A DNA stretch of 32,620 bases from Carboxylicivirga marina (GCF_016612505.1 NZ_JAENRR010000053.1:1-32620); one strand, 5' to 3'; shown: positions 9,401 through 21,437, counted from the stretch's first letter. Translations and numbers: made by a program. The notes: generated by a model from the letters alone, not told the origin.

Positions 9401-10119
9401 ATTGCATCGTCTCCGTTATACTCTCTCGCCGTATTATACCAGAACAAACAATTATTAAACACACCACCACGATAAGCATATGCTCCCGCACCTCTATTGG
9501 CAGTATTATCTACAATAGTAAGATTATTATAAGTACCTCCATTTCTAGTTTGAATACCCCCTCCACGCGAATTACGTCCAACACCATTAGCATATCCATC
9601 AACAACAATTACATCGGATAACACTGCTGTATTATCAGTATTATCTTTTCCATATACAACATGGAATGCGTTATCACTTACATCATCTACAACCCCTATA
9701 TCTCCGCTTAACCTAGTGGCATTATCCTCTCCATAATCATAATCAGTTCTATCATCTGGATTATCTTCTCCATTAAACCCCCCAATAATAGATACTCCAT
9801 TGCGCATTATAAAACTTACACTACGAGCAGCTAATACCGCATCATAACTTGGATCTGTAATATCAACATCATAATAGCTTTCAGTTGGATGATACGTTCC
9901 TGCACCAACCCAAACTTCACCACCCCCTGCATCAGCAACAGCATTTATAGCCGATGATAAATCAGCTGTTGCATTTGCCCATGAGTCATGAGCTGCAACA
10001 TTTGAAAACACACTTCCATTGGTTGTTACATAAACACGTTCCTGGGCATTTATTAACCCAATCAACATTACACAAACGAGTATAAGATACCCCTTCTTGT
10101 CTAAGTAAAACTTTCTCAT
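6454..10119 (-). CDS. Large T9SS-secreted protein: beta-helix region, eight tandem repeats, sorting domain
   Basis: A 1221-residue exported protein of unknown specific role. Residues 1-25 are a signal peptide ending LINA before QERVY. Residues about 30-488 are rich in GGGI, GGAI, NCxxxNN and similar turns of a right-handed parallel beta-helix and end with DIGAYE, a signature seen in such choice-of-anchor-Q type proteins. Residues about 489-1135 are eight repeats of about 81 residues resembling the bacterial repeat (Flg_new/InlB B-like) fold. Residues about 1136-1221 are a type IX secretion C-terminal sorting domain (FYPNP, then IFDATGNLV, then NGVYFI and a basic end). The expected location is the cell surface or medium, so an adhesin or matrix protein is a reasonable guess. 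It is flanked by a promoter candidate and a strong terminator, so it is probably monocistronic. No T9SS machinery gene is in the window. Confidence 0.92.
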   Translation of the reverse strand: MRKFYLDKKGYLILVCVMLIGLINAQERVYVTTNGSVFSNVAAHDSWANATADLSSAINAVADAGGGEVWVGAGTYHPTESYYDVDITDPSYDAVLAARSVSFIMRNGVSIIGGFNGEDNPDDRTDYDYGEDNATRLSGDIGVVDDVSDNAFHVVYGKDNTDNTAVLSDVIVVDGYANGVGRNSRGGGIQTRNGGTYNNLTIVDNTANRGAGAYAYRGGVFNNCLFWYNTAREYNGDDAIGGGIYIHLDGSRLENCFFNNNRSLDAGGAIGSSSGEIVDCIMINNQCNTKGGAIYSFFDDDGGENTNGGIYKNCLIANNTAWVDGGGIFADAAGIWINCHVVNNLSQSVAGGIYSETGAFFTNMVIWGNHCDGSPTDEVHLSGGGIYTNSAIGNLEDLTVGTDLVSLNLTNAEVGGPNFISPSIVKGRGDSSSERNENQEANWQHTIGSALTDMGTTDISSLELGDNDLANNDRVIQDRIDIGAYELPYYRTTISSTGNGSVSEVGPIDIEPGGAINLDLTPDINHQIYTFTVNGEDRLADLVEDAGVYSFTDNDVQNNLDIVIEFISLTAYEIDVSGDVGGDVSPEGITTVYEGLDFSMTLDPSNGYGLRSVLVDDVEQIDNVVDNGNGTYSFELLDIDNDHTITVDFALIHTITINLSDGGSANYSGSVEIMEGNILELEMSRLEGYKLRSFLRDLVELYNNVTNNGDGTYTYTISDVTEDMTYSATFELYHSVTVSSTTGGTVSNVGVNEVFENDDLPIEIEPELGYKFTAITLGGIDVMGDVTNNGNDTYSYNVIGLTADIDLDVVFTKFEVVNITSGAGGSVSPTGAHDILEGEELAVLITPDAGYKFTGITLDAIDVMGDVTDNGNDTYYYAVNGLTTGVELEVVFTKFEVVNITSGAGGSVSPTGAHDILEGEELAVLITPDAGCKFTGITLDAVDVMGDVTDNGNDTYSYSVNGLTTGVELEVVFTKFEVVTITSGAGGSVSPTGAHDILEGEELTVLITPDVGFKFTGLTLDAVDVMGDVTDIGNDTYSYSVNGLTTDVELEVVFTKFDVVTITYGAGGTVSPTGTHDVLEGEELDVLITPAAGYAVASITIDGVDDLAAMVDNNDDTFSYKVQNLTGSVNMDVQFSLSTSFKTNEGQRILFYPNPADSEIMSDGELTEIRIFDATGNLVKSIVDGGLAKRIAVSDLSNGVYFISYTSKTGVKGVQKLMIKH
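6715..7686 (-). repeat. Four in-frame tandem repeats of exactly 243 bp
   Basis: The copies span 7444-7686, 7201-7443, 6958-7200 and 6715-6957, each coding for 81 residues starting TKFEVV or TKFDVV. The first three are nearly identical at DNA level. The last has drifted in its second half, where the motif KFTGITLDA is replaced by AVASITIDG. Four older, more diverged copies of the same unit precede them at about 7687-8655. Confidence 0.93.
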
Positions 10120-10238
10120 AGCAAATAATTTTAGGATGATTTAAAGAATCAATTTATGAGAAAACAAAACGAAATGTGGGATCTTTACACTAACGTGCTA
10201 AAAAATATGGTAAACGATTATTTATTAATGAGAAAAGG

Positions 10239-10271
10239 CAAAATAATAGATAATATAATATCTAAATCAAA
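10239..10271 (-). promoter_or_regulatory. Candidate promoter of the T9SS repeat-protein gene
   Basis: In the minus direction, TTTG (10268-10271) is followed after 21 bases by TTATTTTG (10239-10246), a 7/8 match to the Bacteroidota TAnnTTTG -7 element. This would give a leader of about 110 bases before the ATG at 10119. It lies just beyond the stop codon of the deformylase gene. Confidence 0.4.
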
Positions 10272-10275
10272 GTAA

Positions 10276-10830
10276 TTAATAATTATCAATCACCTTATAA
10301 CCAACATTTAATTGGCCTGAACTTAAGGCTCTTAGTTTACTTTTAAGCAATAAGCGCTTAAACGGATGGAGGTGGTCGATAAATAACCGGCCTTCTAGAT
10401 GATCGTATTCGTGCTGAATTATTCTTGCTGTCATCCCTTCAAATACCTCTTTAACTGAATTAAAGTTTTCATCCTGATAAGAAAGCTGTATACGCATTGG
10501 ACGCTTAACACGCTTATTAATAGCAGGAACACTTAAACATCCTTCTGTCATCCATTCATTAGGGCCTTTGAGTGGCTCTAAGGTTGGGTTTATAAAAACT
10601 CTCTTAAAGCCTCTCAATTCAGGATACTCATCTTTGTAAACATCTGCATCAATAACGAAAACACGTATACTTTTAGCTACTTGTGGCGCTGCCAACCCTA
10701 TACCATCGGTACGGTACATAGTTGCCCACAAATCCCTAATTATACTATCTAGATTCGGATAAAGGCGATCTACTTTTTGAGCAACTTTTCTAAGAATCGG
10801 ATGTCCATATACAGCAACAGGTAGAACCAT
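10276..10830 (-). CDS. def: Peptide deformylase
   Basis: A 184-residue metalloenzyme that removes the formyl group from the N-terminal methionine of new proteins. All three family motifs are present: GIGLAAPQV (residues 43-51, with Gln50), EGCLS (96-100, metal ligand Cys98) and QHEYDH (139-144, ligands His140 and His144 and catalytic Glu141). Length and motif spacing are normal. The ATG at 10830 lies one base after the stop of ruvX, so the two genes are almost certainly co-transcribed, an arrangement I recall from other Bacteroidota. The short C-terminal extension after residue 165 is basic and carries no known motif. Confidence 0.97.
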   Translation of the reverse strand: MVLPVAVYGHPILRKVAQKVDRLYPNLDSIIRDLWATMYRTDGIGLAAPQVAKSIRVFVIDADVYKDEYPELRGFKRVFINPTLEPLKGPNEWMTEGCLSVPAINKRVKRPMRIQLSYQDENFNSVKEVFEGMTARIIQHEYDHLEGRLFIDHLHPFKRLLLKSKLRALSSGQLNVGYKVIDNY

Positions 10831-10831
10831 T

Positions 10832-11245
10832 CTATCTATTTTGTTCCATATAGGTTTGCAGAATAATTGTTGCGCTCACCTTATCAACTAAGGCTTTATC
10901 CTGACGAGCTTTTTTCTTTAAGCCACCATCAATCATCGCTTGAAAAGCCAGTTTTGATGTAAAACGCTCATCAACCCATTCGATAGGCATTTGTGGAAAA
11001 TTCTTTTTAAGACGGTTAACAAAGGGCTTTATGTATTTCATCGACTCAGATTCTTGTCCTGAATTTTGAGTAGGATAACCTATTACAATACATTCAACAT
11101 CTTCATTATTCATGTATTTTACAAGGTAGTCATACAATTCGTGCGATAGCACAGTGTCTAATCCGTTGGCAATAATCTTTAATGGATCAGTTACAGCTAA
11201 CCCACTTTTTTTTCGCCCATAATCAATTGCTAATATACGTCCCAA
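10832..11245 (-). CDS. ruvX: Putative pre-16S rRNA nuclease / Holliday junction resolvase-like RuvX (YqgF)
   Basis: A 137-residue RNase H-fold protein of normal family length. The N-terminus ILAIDYGRKKSGLA carries the first acidic residue (Asp8) and the GxKxxG-like loop. VIGYPTQNSG (about 54-63), WVDERFTS (90-97) and DKVSATIILQ (121-130) match the later YqgF motifs. Members are linked to maturation of the 16S rRNA 5' end, and an older proposal is Holliday junction resolution. Pairing with peptide deformylase puts it in a translation-related context, which fits the rRNA role. It is first in a two-gene unit with a -7-like element just upstream. Confidence 0.93.
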   Translation of the reverse strand: MGRILAIDYGRKKSGLAVTDPLKIIANGLDTVLSHELYDYLVKYMNNEDVECIVIGYPTQNSGQESESMKYIKPFVNRLKKNFPQMPIEWVDERFTSKLAFQAMIDGGLKKKARQDKALVDKVSATIILQTYMEQNR

Positions 11246-11260
11246 ATTCTATGTTTTGGA

Positions 11261-11268
11261 CAAAGTTA
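11261..11268 (-). promoter_or_regulatory. Candidate -7 element upstream of ruvX-def
   Basis: TAACTTTG in the minus direction is an exact match to TAnnTTTG. No clear TTTG is found 19-21 bases upstream. The position implies a very short leader of about 5-10 bases before the ruvX ATG at 11245. Confidence 0.33.
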
Positions 11269-11339
11269 ACTATTCCATTTACGAATTGAAGTGTAATCTA
11301 AAAAATATGCCTTTACAAAATGAAGCGTCATTCTGAACA

Positions 11340-12047
11340 TTATGAAGTCACAACAGTTCCTTTGGGTTTTAGAAACGATTCTTTTTCAAAGATTAATTCT
11401 TTTAGATACAAGAAGAATATGTAATACATCATAAGTTCCGAAAACTCACCAATATTCTTTTTAAATCCACCATCAGGAAAAATATGCCAATCAACAAGCA
11501 GCCTTGGAACTAAATATGAAAACACAGTAATAATCGCTGTTGCAATAATAATTTTGTGAGGAATAAAAAAGCGAATCATTGGCGATTTTATTTTGTGTAC
11601 AACTAATGGCCCAACAATAAATAACATGGCCATTAAAGGATAAAAAGGTCGCTTAAACAAACGGGCATTATTTCCTAAATTGTGAAGGTTTTTTGCACCA
11701 GTTACATCTCTAAACAATGTATTTGACTCCCCCGTAAAATACTGCACATAGTGCAACCCATAGTCCATCTCTTCAAGAAAAACGAAAGCTGTAAAAATCG
11801 ACAGCAATACCATAGCCGCCTTCTCAATACGAACCTTTCGTCGCTTGATACCGATTAAACCGATGATAAAAATAAGCAGCAATACTAACAATTGAAGGTT
11901 CTCAACAATCCCAAGTTCCCAATTAACTGTAGGACAAACTAACTCCATAGCCCATTTTACACCTGAGAAATACATGGTTATTAAAGGAATTAATATGGCT
12001 AATGGCAATATCCAATACAAAAAATGTTTTTGATTTATTCTGGTCAT
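11340..12047 (-). CDS. Conserved-looking integral membrane protein of unknown function
   Basis: A 235-residue protein with about six hydrophobic segments (around 10-28, 47-65, 74-92, 132-150, 163-181 and 205-218). I do not recognise a named function. Its most distinctive feature is an acidic-aromatic motif, FLEEMDYGLHY at about residues 89-99, followed some 25 residues later by AKNLHNLGNN. A similar EE(I/M)xxGQ...NLHN pattern occurs in a family of uncharacterised bacterial membrane proteins, so these residues probably mark a conserved site. It is in the same direction as ruvX-def, with a 94-base gap that contains the ruvX -7 candidate, so co-transcription is uncertain. Confidence 0.75.
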   Translation of the reverse strand: MTRINQKHFLYWILPLAILIPLITMYFSGVKWAMELVCPTVNWELGIVENLQLLVLLLIFIIGLIGIKRRKVRIEKAAMVLLSIFTAFVFLEEMDYGLHYVQYFTGESNTLFRDVTGAKNLHNLGNNARLFKRPFYPLMAMLFIVGPLVVHKIKSPMIRFFIPHKIIIATAIITVFSYLVPRLLVDWHIFPDGGFKKNIGEFSELMMYYIFFLYLKELIFEKESFLKPKGTVVTS

Positions 12048-12097
12048 AATAACGATATTTGAGTTAGACTTTGTGTGATATTCCCTGATTCATAGCT

Positions 12098-12117
12098 CAA
12101 AACTATAGATTAATCTA
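12098..12117 (-). promoter_or_regulatory. Candidate -7 element with adjoining palindrome, upstream of the membrane-protein gene
   Basis: In the minus direction TAGTTTTG (12098-12105) matches TAnnTTTG exactly. It is abutted upstream by the perfect 12-bp palindrome TAGATTAATCTA (12106-12117), which would lie between the -7 and -33 positions. No TTTG is seen at the -33 distance. Confidence 0.3.
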
Positions 12118-12237
12118 ATAGTAATAACACTTGAATCCAGACCAATATATTAAGATAAAAATAAAAGCACACTCTTGACATTGTCAGTTTTTTATCTTCT
12201 GAAGTCTACTTTCTAATCATTTGATTCATAATTAATC

Positions 12238-12268
12238 AAAAAAAGCCGCTCCAAAATGGAACGGCTTT
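12238..12268 (-). terminator. Rho-independent terminator of ppdK
   Basis: A stem of at least 10 bp with one G-U pair (arms 12244-12253 and 12257-12266) and a 3-base loop is followed in the minus direction by a U-run (12243 down to 12238). It lies 24 bases past the ppdK stop. Confidence 0.88.
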
Positions 12269-12292
12269 CATATTTAGTTTCGTAATAATCGA

Positions 12293-15007
12293 TTAACGAA
12301 GGTTCGCCTGAGCAGCTGCTAAGCGCGCGATAGGCACACGGAATGGAGAACATGAAACGTAATCCAAACCTGTACGGTGACAGAACTCAACTGAAGAAGG
12401 CTCACCACCATGCTCACCACAGATACCTAATTTCAACTCAGGACGAGCTGAACGACCTTTCTCACAACCCATTTCCACTAACTGGCCAACACCTGTTTGG
12501 TCAAGTGCCTGGAATGGATCTTGCTTCAAGATACCTTTCTCAATATAGATAGGTAAGAATTTACCAGCATCATCACGAGAGTATCCGAAAGTCATCTGCG
12601 TTAAATCGTTAGTACCGAATGAGAAGAATTCAGCTACTTCAGCTACTTCGTCAGCAGTTAATGCTGCTCGAGGAATTTCAATCATTGTACCTACTAAGTA
12701 GTCAACATTAATTCCTTTTTCTTCCATTACTTTAGTTGCAGTTGAACGAATCAACTCTTCCTGCATCTTAAGCTCTTTAACTGTTCCAATTAACGGAACC
12801 ATAATTTCCGGCTTAGGATCTAATCCTTCTTTCTTAAGGTCACAAGCCGCTTCGATGATAGCACGAGCCTGCATCACTGTAATTTCAGGATAAGTGTTAC
12901 CTAAACGACAACCACGGTGACCTAACATTGGGTTAAATTCGTGAAGACCTTCTACTTTTTCAGTAACAACCTTCACATCAACACCTAATTTCTCAGCCAT
13001 CTCTTTTTGCGACTCTAAATCGTTAGGCGTAAACTCATGCAATGGAGGATCTAATAAACGAACTGTTACTCCATATCCGTCCATCGCTTTTAAGATACCA
13101 TAGAAATCTTCGCGCTGGATAGGTAATAACTTAGCTAATGCTTCTTCACGACCTTCAACTGTTTCAGCTAAGATCATTTCGCGCATCTTCCAGATACGGT
13201 CACCTTCGAAGAACATGTGCTCAGTACGACAAAGACCAATACCTTTAGCTCCAAATTCGCGAGCTGTTTGCGCATCGGCAGGAGAATCAGCATTCGTACG
13301 AACATACATACGTGTGTTCTTTTCAGCTAATTCCATTACTTTACCAAAGTCACCATCTAATGAAGGAGTAATTGTAGCTACTTTACCCTCGTATACAATA
13401 CCAGTAGTACCATTTAATGAGATAAAATCACCCTCTTTGTACTCAACACCATCGATAGTCATTGAAGTACCTGAAACAGTTAAACCTGCAGCAGAAGAGA
13501 TACAACATTTACCCATACCACGAGCAACAACAGCTGCGTGTGAAGTCATACCACCACGCTCAGTTAAGATACCCTCGGCAGCGTACATACCTTTTAAATC
13601 TTCTGGAGATGTTTCGCGACGTACAAGGATTACCTTTTTACCGTCAGCAGCCCACTCTTCAGCAGCCTCAGCAGAGAATACAATCTGACCAGTAGCAGCA
13701 CCCGGAGAAGCAGGAAGACCTTTAGAAAGTTCTTTTGCAGAAGCGATTGCAGCTGTGTCAAATACAGGGTGTAATAACTCGTCTAATTTGTTTGCTTCCT
13801 GACGAAGGATAGCTGTTTTTTCGTCGATCATACCTTCAGCCAACATGTCAACAGCCATTTTTACCATAGCTGCACCAGTACGCTTACCAGCACGTGTTTG
13901 CAACATCCAAAGTTTACCATCCTGAATGGTGAACTCCATATCTTGCATATCGCTGTAGTGATCTTCTAATTTTTGCTGTACAGCATCCAACTCAGCATAT
14001 AACTCAGGCATAGCCTCTTCCATTGAAAGGAAGTTAGCTTTACGATCTTCTTCAGAAGTACCGTTGCGCTCTGCCCAACGCTTAGAACCGATAGTTGTAA
14101 TTTCAAGAGGTGTACGAACACCAGCTACAACGTCTTCACCCTGAGCATTGATTAAGTACTCACCGTTGAATTGGTCTTCACCAGTTGCAGCATCACGAGA
14201 GAAACATACGCCAGTAGCAGAAGTTTCGCCCATGTTACCATATACCATTGCCTGAACGTTTACAGCAGTACCCCACTCGTCAGGAATTTGCTCCATACGA
14301 CGGTAAAGAATAGCACGCTCAGTGTTCCATGAATCAAATACTGCACATACAGCACCCCATAGCTGATCCCAAGGATTTGTTGGGAAGTCAACACCAGCAT
14401 GCGCACGAACAACAGCCTTGTAACCTTCAACCAAAGCTTTAAGGTCTTCAACTGTTAATTCAGTATCTAATTTATATCCTTTTGATTCTTTTAACTCATC
14501 TAGTACTACCTCGAATGGGTTGTGCTGACCTTCTTCAGCCTCAACACCCATTACAACATCACCATACATGTGGATGAAGCGACGGTATGAGTCATATGCG
14601 AATTTCTCGTTACCTGATTTTTCAGCGATGATTTTTACTGCATCATCGTTCATACCAAGGTTTAGAACTGTGTTCATCATACCAGGCATAGAAGCGCGAG
14701 CACCAGAACGAACAGATAATAACAATGGGAAAGCCTCACCGGTAGAACCGAATTTTGCATTCATTACTTTTTCGGTAGCTGCTACTCCAGCCTCTACTTC
14801 AGCTTTCATTAATTCAACAACAGCTTCTTTACCTTTCAAGTTGTACTCTGTACAAACTTCAGTTGTGATTGTAAAACCGGCAGGAACTGGAACACCAATT
14901 AGGTTCATTTCAGCAAGGTTAGCACCTTTACCTCCGAGCAGATTTTTCATATCAGCTTTACCTTCAGCTTGTCCGTTACCAAAGGTATAAACGCGTTTAT
15001 TGCTCAT
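12293..15007 (-). CDS. ppdK: Pyruvate, phosphate dikinase
   Basis: A 904-residue enzyme, standard length, that interconverts pyruvate + ATP + phosphate with PEP + AMP + pyrophosphate. The N-terminal nucleotide-binding domain opens with [12 protein letters not shown] (23-34). The central phosphohistidine domain has [16 protein letters not shown] with the phosphorylated His490. The C-terminal PEP/pyruvate barrel has [10 protein letters not shown] (591-600) and [11 protein letters not shown] with the catalytic Cys863. It is cytoplasmic. With PFOR encoded nearby on the same strand it forms a reversible pyruvate/PEP/acetyl-CoA node, as in many anaerobic Bacteroidota, where pyrophosphate can drive glycolysis or PEP can be made for gluconeogenesis. 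The start ATG is followed by SNKRVYTFG, a typical N-terminus. It has its own terminator. Confidence 0.98.
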   Translation of the reverse strand: MSNKRVYTFGNGQAEGKADMKNLLGGKGANLAEMNLIGVPVPAGFTITTEVCTEYNLKGKEAVVELMKAEVEAGVAATEKVMNAKFGSTGEAFPLLLSVRSGARASMPGMMNTVLNLGMNDDAVKIIAEKSGNEKFAYDSYRRFIHMYGDVVMGVEAEEGQHNPFEVVLDELKESKGYKLDTELTVEDLKALVEGYKAVVRAHAGVDFPTNPWDQLWGAVCAVFDSWNTERAILYRRMEQIPDEWGTAVNVQAMVYGNMGETSATGVCFSRDAATGEDQFNGEYLINAQGEDVVAGVRTPLEITTIGSKRWAERNGTSEEDRKANFLSMEEAMPELYAELDAVQQKLEDHYSDMQDMEFTIQDGKLWMLQTRAGKRTGAAMVKMAVDMLAEGMIDEKTAILRQEANKLDELLHPVFDTAAIASAKELSKGLPASPGAATGQIVFSAEAAEEWAADGKKVILVRRETSPEDLKGMYAAEGILTERGGMTSHAAVVARGMGKCCISSAAGLTVSGTSMTIDGVEYKEGDFISLNGTTGIVYEGKVATITPSLDGDFGKVMELAEKNTRMYVRTNADSPADAQTAREFGAKGIGLCRTEHMFFEGDRIWKMREMILAETVEGREEALAKLLPIQREDFYGILKAMDGYGVTVRLLDPPLHEFTPNDLESQKEMAEKLGVDVKVVTEKVEGLHEFNPMLGHRGCRLGNTYPEITVMQARAIIEAACDLKKEGLDPKPEIMVPLIGTVKELKMQEELIRSTATKVMEEKGINVDYLVGTMIEIPRAALTADEVAEVAEFFSFGTNDLTQMTFGYSRDDAGKFLPIYIEKGILKQDPFQALDQTGVGQLVEMGCEKGRSARPELKLGICGEHGGEPSSVEFCHRTGLDYVSCSPFRVPIARLAAAQANLR

Positions 15008-15173
15008 ACTTAGATTATTAAAAATTTATTATAAAATAGTAGTTATCAGTGAATTCAATAATGATTGAAGATTTTTTTCTAAAACCATACAAATAAACAA
15101 AAAATTTGGGAAAGTCACCACTTTTAGGCCTTTCCGAATGCGTTAATAAATAATAAATTGACGCATAAATAAC

Positions 15174-15209
15174 TAAAAAAAAGGAGCAGTTCAAGTTGAA
15201 CGACTCCTT
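15174..15209 (-). terminator. Terminator of the DHOD-like gene
   Basis: Inverted repeat 15181-15209 (arms of about 14 bases with one mismatch and one G-U pair) followed in the minus direction by a U-run at 15180-15175. It begins 23 bases past the stop at 15232. Confidence 0.8.
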
Positions 15210-15231
15210 CCTTATCTATAATTATCCTTCC

Positions 15232-16242
15232 TTAATTAACAGGGTATTTTTTCAAATATTCTTTTGCTTTCATTAGGTAATCGACATATTGAGCACGACG
15301 GTAGGCATGCGGGTCGTCTACATTCTTTTTCGAAACCTTGCCTTTAAAGTCGTTAATTGATTCATAGCCTTTTTCCTTCATCCAAGCCGATAATTCATCG
15401 AGCATGCGAGTTACCTGGATAACGCCATTTTTATAAACCGTACTCACCACCTGAACCACATCGGCACCAGCCAGTAACATAGTAATCAAGTCTTCGCCAT
15501 CAACAATACCCGTATTACTACAGATGCTACCATTGACATTACCAGCAAGCAAACCTGCAAAGCGCAATGCTAAACGATTATCGCCTTTGTGACTTAAATT
15601 ATAAGGTATGCGCAATTTCTCTTCCTTAATATCAATATCAGGCTGAAACAAACGGTTAAATAGCACAAAACCATCGGCTCCATTTTTATCCATGCGATAA
15701 ACCACATTCATCATATTGGTATAGAACGGGCTCAGCTTTACACTTACCGGAATTTTGATAGCAGCTTTAATCTTTTTGAGGATTTCTATACGCTCATCTT
15801 CGATTGCAACAGCTGACTTCTCAACATCTGAGATGGTCGAATAAAAGTTTAACTCTAAGCCATCCACACCTGTTTCTTCAAGAAACTTAGCATATTCAAC
15901 CCAACTGACATCGTATGTACAATTTAAACTGGCAAATACTGGTATTGATACGGTTTCTTTAAGTTTCTTAAGTGCCAGCAAATGAGCCTTGGGTCCCGAA
16001 TGCTCAATGGTTGGAAATAAAGATGTCATTTCTGCATTTATGTTATCAAACTCATGCAGTTCATCTTCCAGCTCTGCTGCTTCAAGGTTTAATTGCTCTT
16101 CAAATAATGATTTGTAAACAATTGCTGAAGCTCCGGCAGCTTCAAGTTTCTTGGCCATTTCTAAATCTAACACCAGATTACTGGCTCCAATAATAATGGG
16201 ATTTTTCAACTCAATCCCCATGTAGGTTGTTCTTAAATCCAT
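15232..16242 (-). CDS. Dihydroorotate dehydrogenase-like flavoprotein with atypical active site
   Basis: A 336-residue TIM-barrel protein of the dihydroorotate dehydrogenase/PreA superfamily, expected to bind FMN. Recognisable elements are MGIELKNPIIIGA at the N-terminus, the VKLSPF segment with Lys169, and the phosphate-binding end of the barrel from NTGIVDGED (243-251) to LLAGADVVQVVST (256-268). The active-site loop differs from true PyrD: where the family has N-x-S-(C/S)-P-N, this protein reads ELNFYSTISD (130-139), so a Ser (Ser135) aligns with the catalytic base but the Pro-Asn is lost. It is therefore probably not the pyrimidine enzyme. It follows PFOR on the same strand but behind a terminator. 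I recall this pairing from other Bacteroidota, which would suggest a redox role linked to pyruvate metabolism. Confidence 0.82.
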   Translation of the reverse strand: MDLRTTYMGIELKNPIIIGASNLVLDLEMAKKLEAAGASAIVYKSLFEEQLNLEAAELEDELHEFDNINAEMTSLFPTIEHSGPKAHLLALKKLKETVSIPVFASLNCTYDVSWVEYAKFLEETGVDGLELNFYSTISDVEKSAVAIEDERIEILKKIKAAIKIPVSVKLSPFYTNMMNVVYRMDKNGADGFVLFNRLFQPDIDIKEEKLRIPYNLSHKGDNRLALRFAGLLAGNVNGSICSNTGIVDGEDLITMLLAGADVVQVVSTVYKNGVIQVTRMLDELSAWMKEKGYESINDFKGKVSKKNVDDPHAYRRAQYVDYLMKAKEYLKKYPVN

Positions 16243-16432
16243 GTCAAAGGTGATATTAAAGGGTTTTTAATTTCTTTTGCCTTTTTCTAACAAGAAGCTG
16301 ACAATAATTGTTTTATAAATAAGACACAAAGGTCTTCTTTCATAACAAAACACCTAAAAAAGATACGCCCTTTAGAAAGTAAAATCAACTCCTTGGACGA
16401 CACAGTACATTCATCACATAAAATTATCGCAT

Positions 16433-16462
16433 AAAAAAGCCGCTCTCTTTCGAAAGCGGCTT
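16433..16462 (-). terminator. Rho-independent terminator of the PFOR gene
   Basis: An 11-bp stem with one G-U pair (arms 16437-16447 and 16452-16462) closed by a GAAA tetraloop on the transcript, followed in the minus direction by a U-run (16438-16433). It lies 23 bases past the PFOR stop at 16486. Confidence 0.92.
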
Positions 16463-16485
16463 CCATTATATCTGAATTGAATTGA

Positions 16486-20043
<3,558 letters not shown>

Positions 20044-20210
20044 TTAATTGGTTATTATTCTAACAGACTGATAGACTTATAGATTTTCAGACTTTTGAAG
20101 CAAATTATATTTACTTATCAATATGTCCAGAATCTATTGGTCTTATCAATCATTTCATTTTCTATTGCTTATTACTTTACAAGTCTTTAATCTAATTGCT
20201 TATTTGTTTT

Positions 20211-21386
20211 TTAATACAAAAAGCCAAATAACCACAATGGTATCTGATTCTTATCGCCTACTTCAAGCATATGATGCGCCAGGTATTCATTATCATTAAC
20301 TACTTTACCCGACATTTTGTCATCGCCAATATAAAACTCCAGCTGGTTATTAACCTTAAAATCACTCTTTTTAGACACATTTACCTGGTGGCGATATCCA
20401 ACCTGATTTAAAAAGAAAGTACGATTCATATTTAACTGGCTCACCTCACCATGTGTTACGGAATAATACACATTCGGATTTTGAATATATATCTTCGAAG
20501 GTTTCTTTGCCGACTCGCTATCTTCGTAAAGCATATTAATCAGGCGCCCGTTTTTAAGGTAATTCAGATAATTCATTACCGTTGCTCTTGACGTTTCAAT
20601 TTCCTGGCTTAATCGACTTACATTGGGGTGCAACGGAGCCGATTTTGCAATGGAATAGAGCAATTTACGCAATTTGGGCAAATACTTCAATTCTATTTGT
20701 TCGAGATAAGAAATATCAATTTCTAATATTAGGTTGATATTCTTAACTACATTTTCATGATAGTTGCGTTTTTCGAGAAAGAACGGATAGTAACCATGCT
20801 CAAGGTAATCATTAAAATAAGCCAACGGACGTACCCTGGAGCTTATTTCTGCACTTATTTGTTCATGATTTTTTAATATATCATCAAGAGTATAAGCCTC
20901 GAATTTGTTTTTTGTGGCCAGATTGAGGTGTTCTCGAAATGAGAAACCATCTAAGCGGTATACAGCTACACAATCTTTTAAATCAGGATTCTGATCCATT
21001 AATCGCATCACTGCCGAACCACTAAATACAATTTTTAAATCCTGAAAATTATCATAGCAGTATCGCAGTTCCTTTGACCACTCGGGATACTTATATACTT
21101 GATCGAGAATTAAGGTCTTCCCCCCTTTTTTCCGAAATTCATCAGCGAATGATATGATTGTTCGTTCGGTAAAATATAAGTTGTTCAAGTTGACATACAG
21201 ACAACTTTTATCGTATCCAAAATTGGCTTTGGCAAAATCAAGCAGAAATGTTGTTTTGCCAACCCCACGTGCACCTTTAATGCCAATTAATCGATGATTC
21301 CAATCAATTTCATTCATCAATTCGCGACGAACTGGCGAACCAAGGTGCTCTAATAAATATCGATGTGTCTCAAAAAATGATTGCAT
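20211..21386 (-). CDS. AAA-family ATP-binding protein with DUF4143 C-terminal domain
   Basis: A 391-residue cytoplasmic ATPase of the AAA_14/DUF4143 type. The Walker A motif is GARGVGKT (38-45). The Walker B strand is TLILDQ (91-96), where the usual Asp-Glu is Asp-Gln. FSGSAV (121-126) fits the sensor region. Residues about 215-391 match the DUF4143 pattern, including a helix-turn-helix-like stretch (SRLSQEIETSRATVMNYLNY). The family is widespread, often in many copies per genome, and its biochemical function is not established; toxin-antitoxin or DNA-linked roles have been suggested. The gene stands alone between PFOR and a TonB receptor, with its own good promoter overlapped by an inverted repeat, which suggests separate and perhaps self-controlled expression. 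Confidence 0.87.
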   Translation of the reverse strand: MQSFFETHRYLLEHLGSPVRRELMNEIDWNHRLIGIKGARGVGKTTFLLDFAKANFGYDKSCLYVNLNNLYFTERTIISFADEFRKKGGKTLILDQVYKYPEWSKELRYCYDNFQDLKIVFSGSAVMRLMDQNPDLKDCVAVYRLDGFSFREHLNLATKNKFEAYTLDDILKNHEQISAEISSRVRPLAYFNDYLEHGYYPFFLEKRNYHENVVKNINLILEIDISYLEQIELKYLPKLRKLLYSIAKSAPLHPNVSRLSQEIETSRATVMNYLNYLKNGRLINMLYEDSESAKKPSKIYIQNPNVYYSVTHGEVSQLNMNRTFFLNQVGYRHQVNVSKKSDFKVNNQLEFYIGDDKMSGKVVNDNEYLAHHMLEVGDKNQIPLWLFGFLY

Positions 21387-21387
21387 T

Positions 21388-21416
21388 CTTTTAGATTATA
21401 TCTACAAATCTAAAAG
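21388..21416. repeat. 10-bp perfect inverted repeat over the ATPase promoter
   Basis: Arms CTTTTAGATT (21388-21397) and AATCTAAAAG (21407-21416), 9-base spacer, arm centres 19 bp apart. It overlaps the -7 element and the predicted transcription start and ends two bases from the start codon. The arrangement fits a dimeric repressor site; a leader hairpin is less likely because most of one arm lies upstream of the predicted start. Confidence 0.6.
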
Positions 21417-21437
21417 GATATTGCTAAAAATTGCAAA
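21405..21437 (-). promoter_or_regulatory. Promoter of the AAA/DUF4143 ATPase gene
   Basis: In the minus direction TTTG (21434-21437), a 21-base spacer and TAGATTTG (21405-21412) match the Bacteroidota consensus exactly. The predicted transcription start is near 21398, about 12 bases before the ATG at 21386. It is the best promoter match I found in the window. Confidence 0.6.

Noticed and set aside
8720-9621. Several plus-strand frames of 80-106 codons inside the T9SS protein gene
   Set aside because: They are antisense shadows of a strongly supported coding region with biased codons; none has domain features.
15232-16242. Calling this gene pyrD
   Set aside because: The catalytic loop lacks the Pro-Asn of true dihydroorotate dehydrogenases and the gene has no pyrimidine neighbours.
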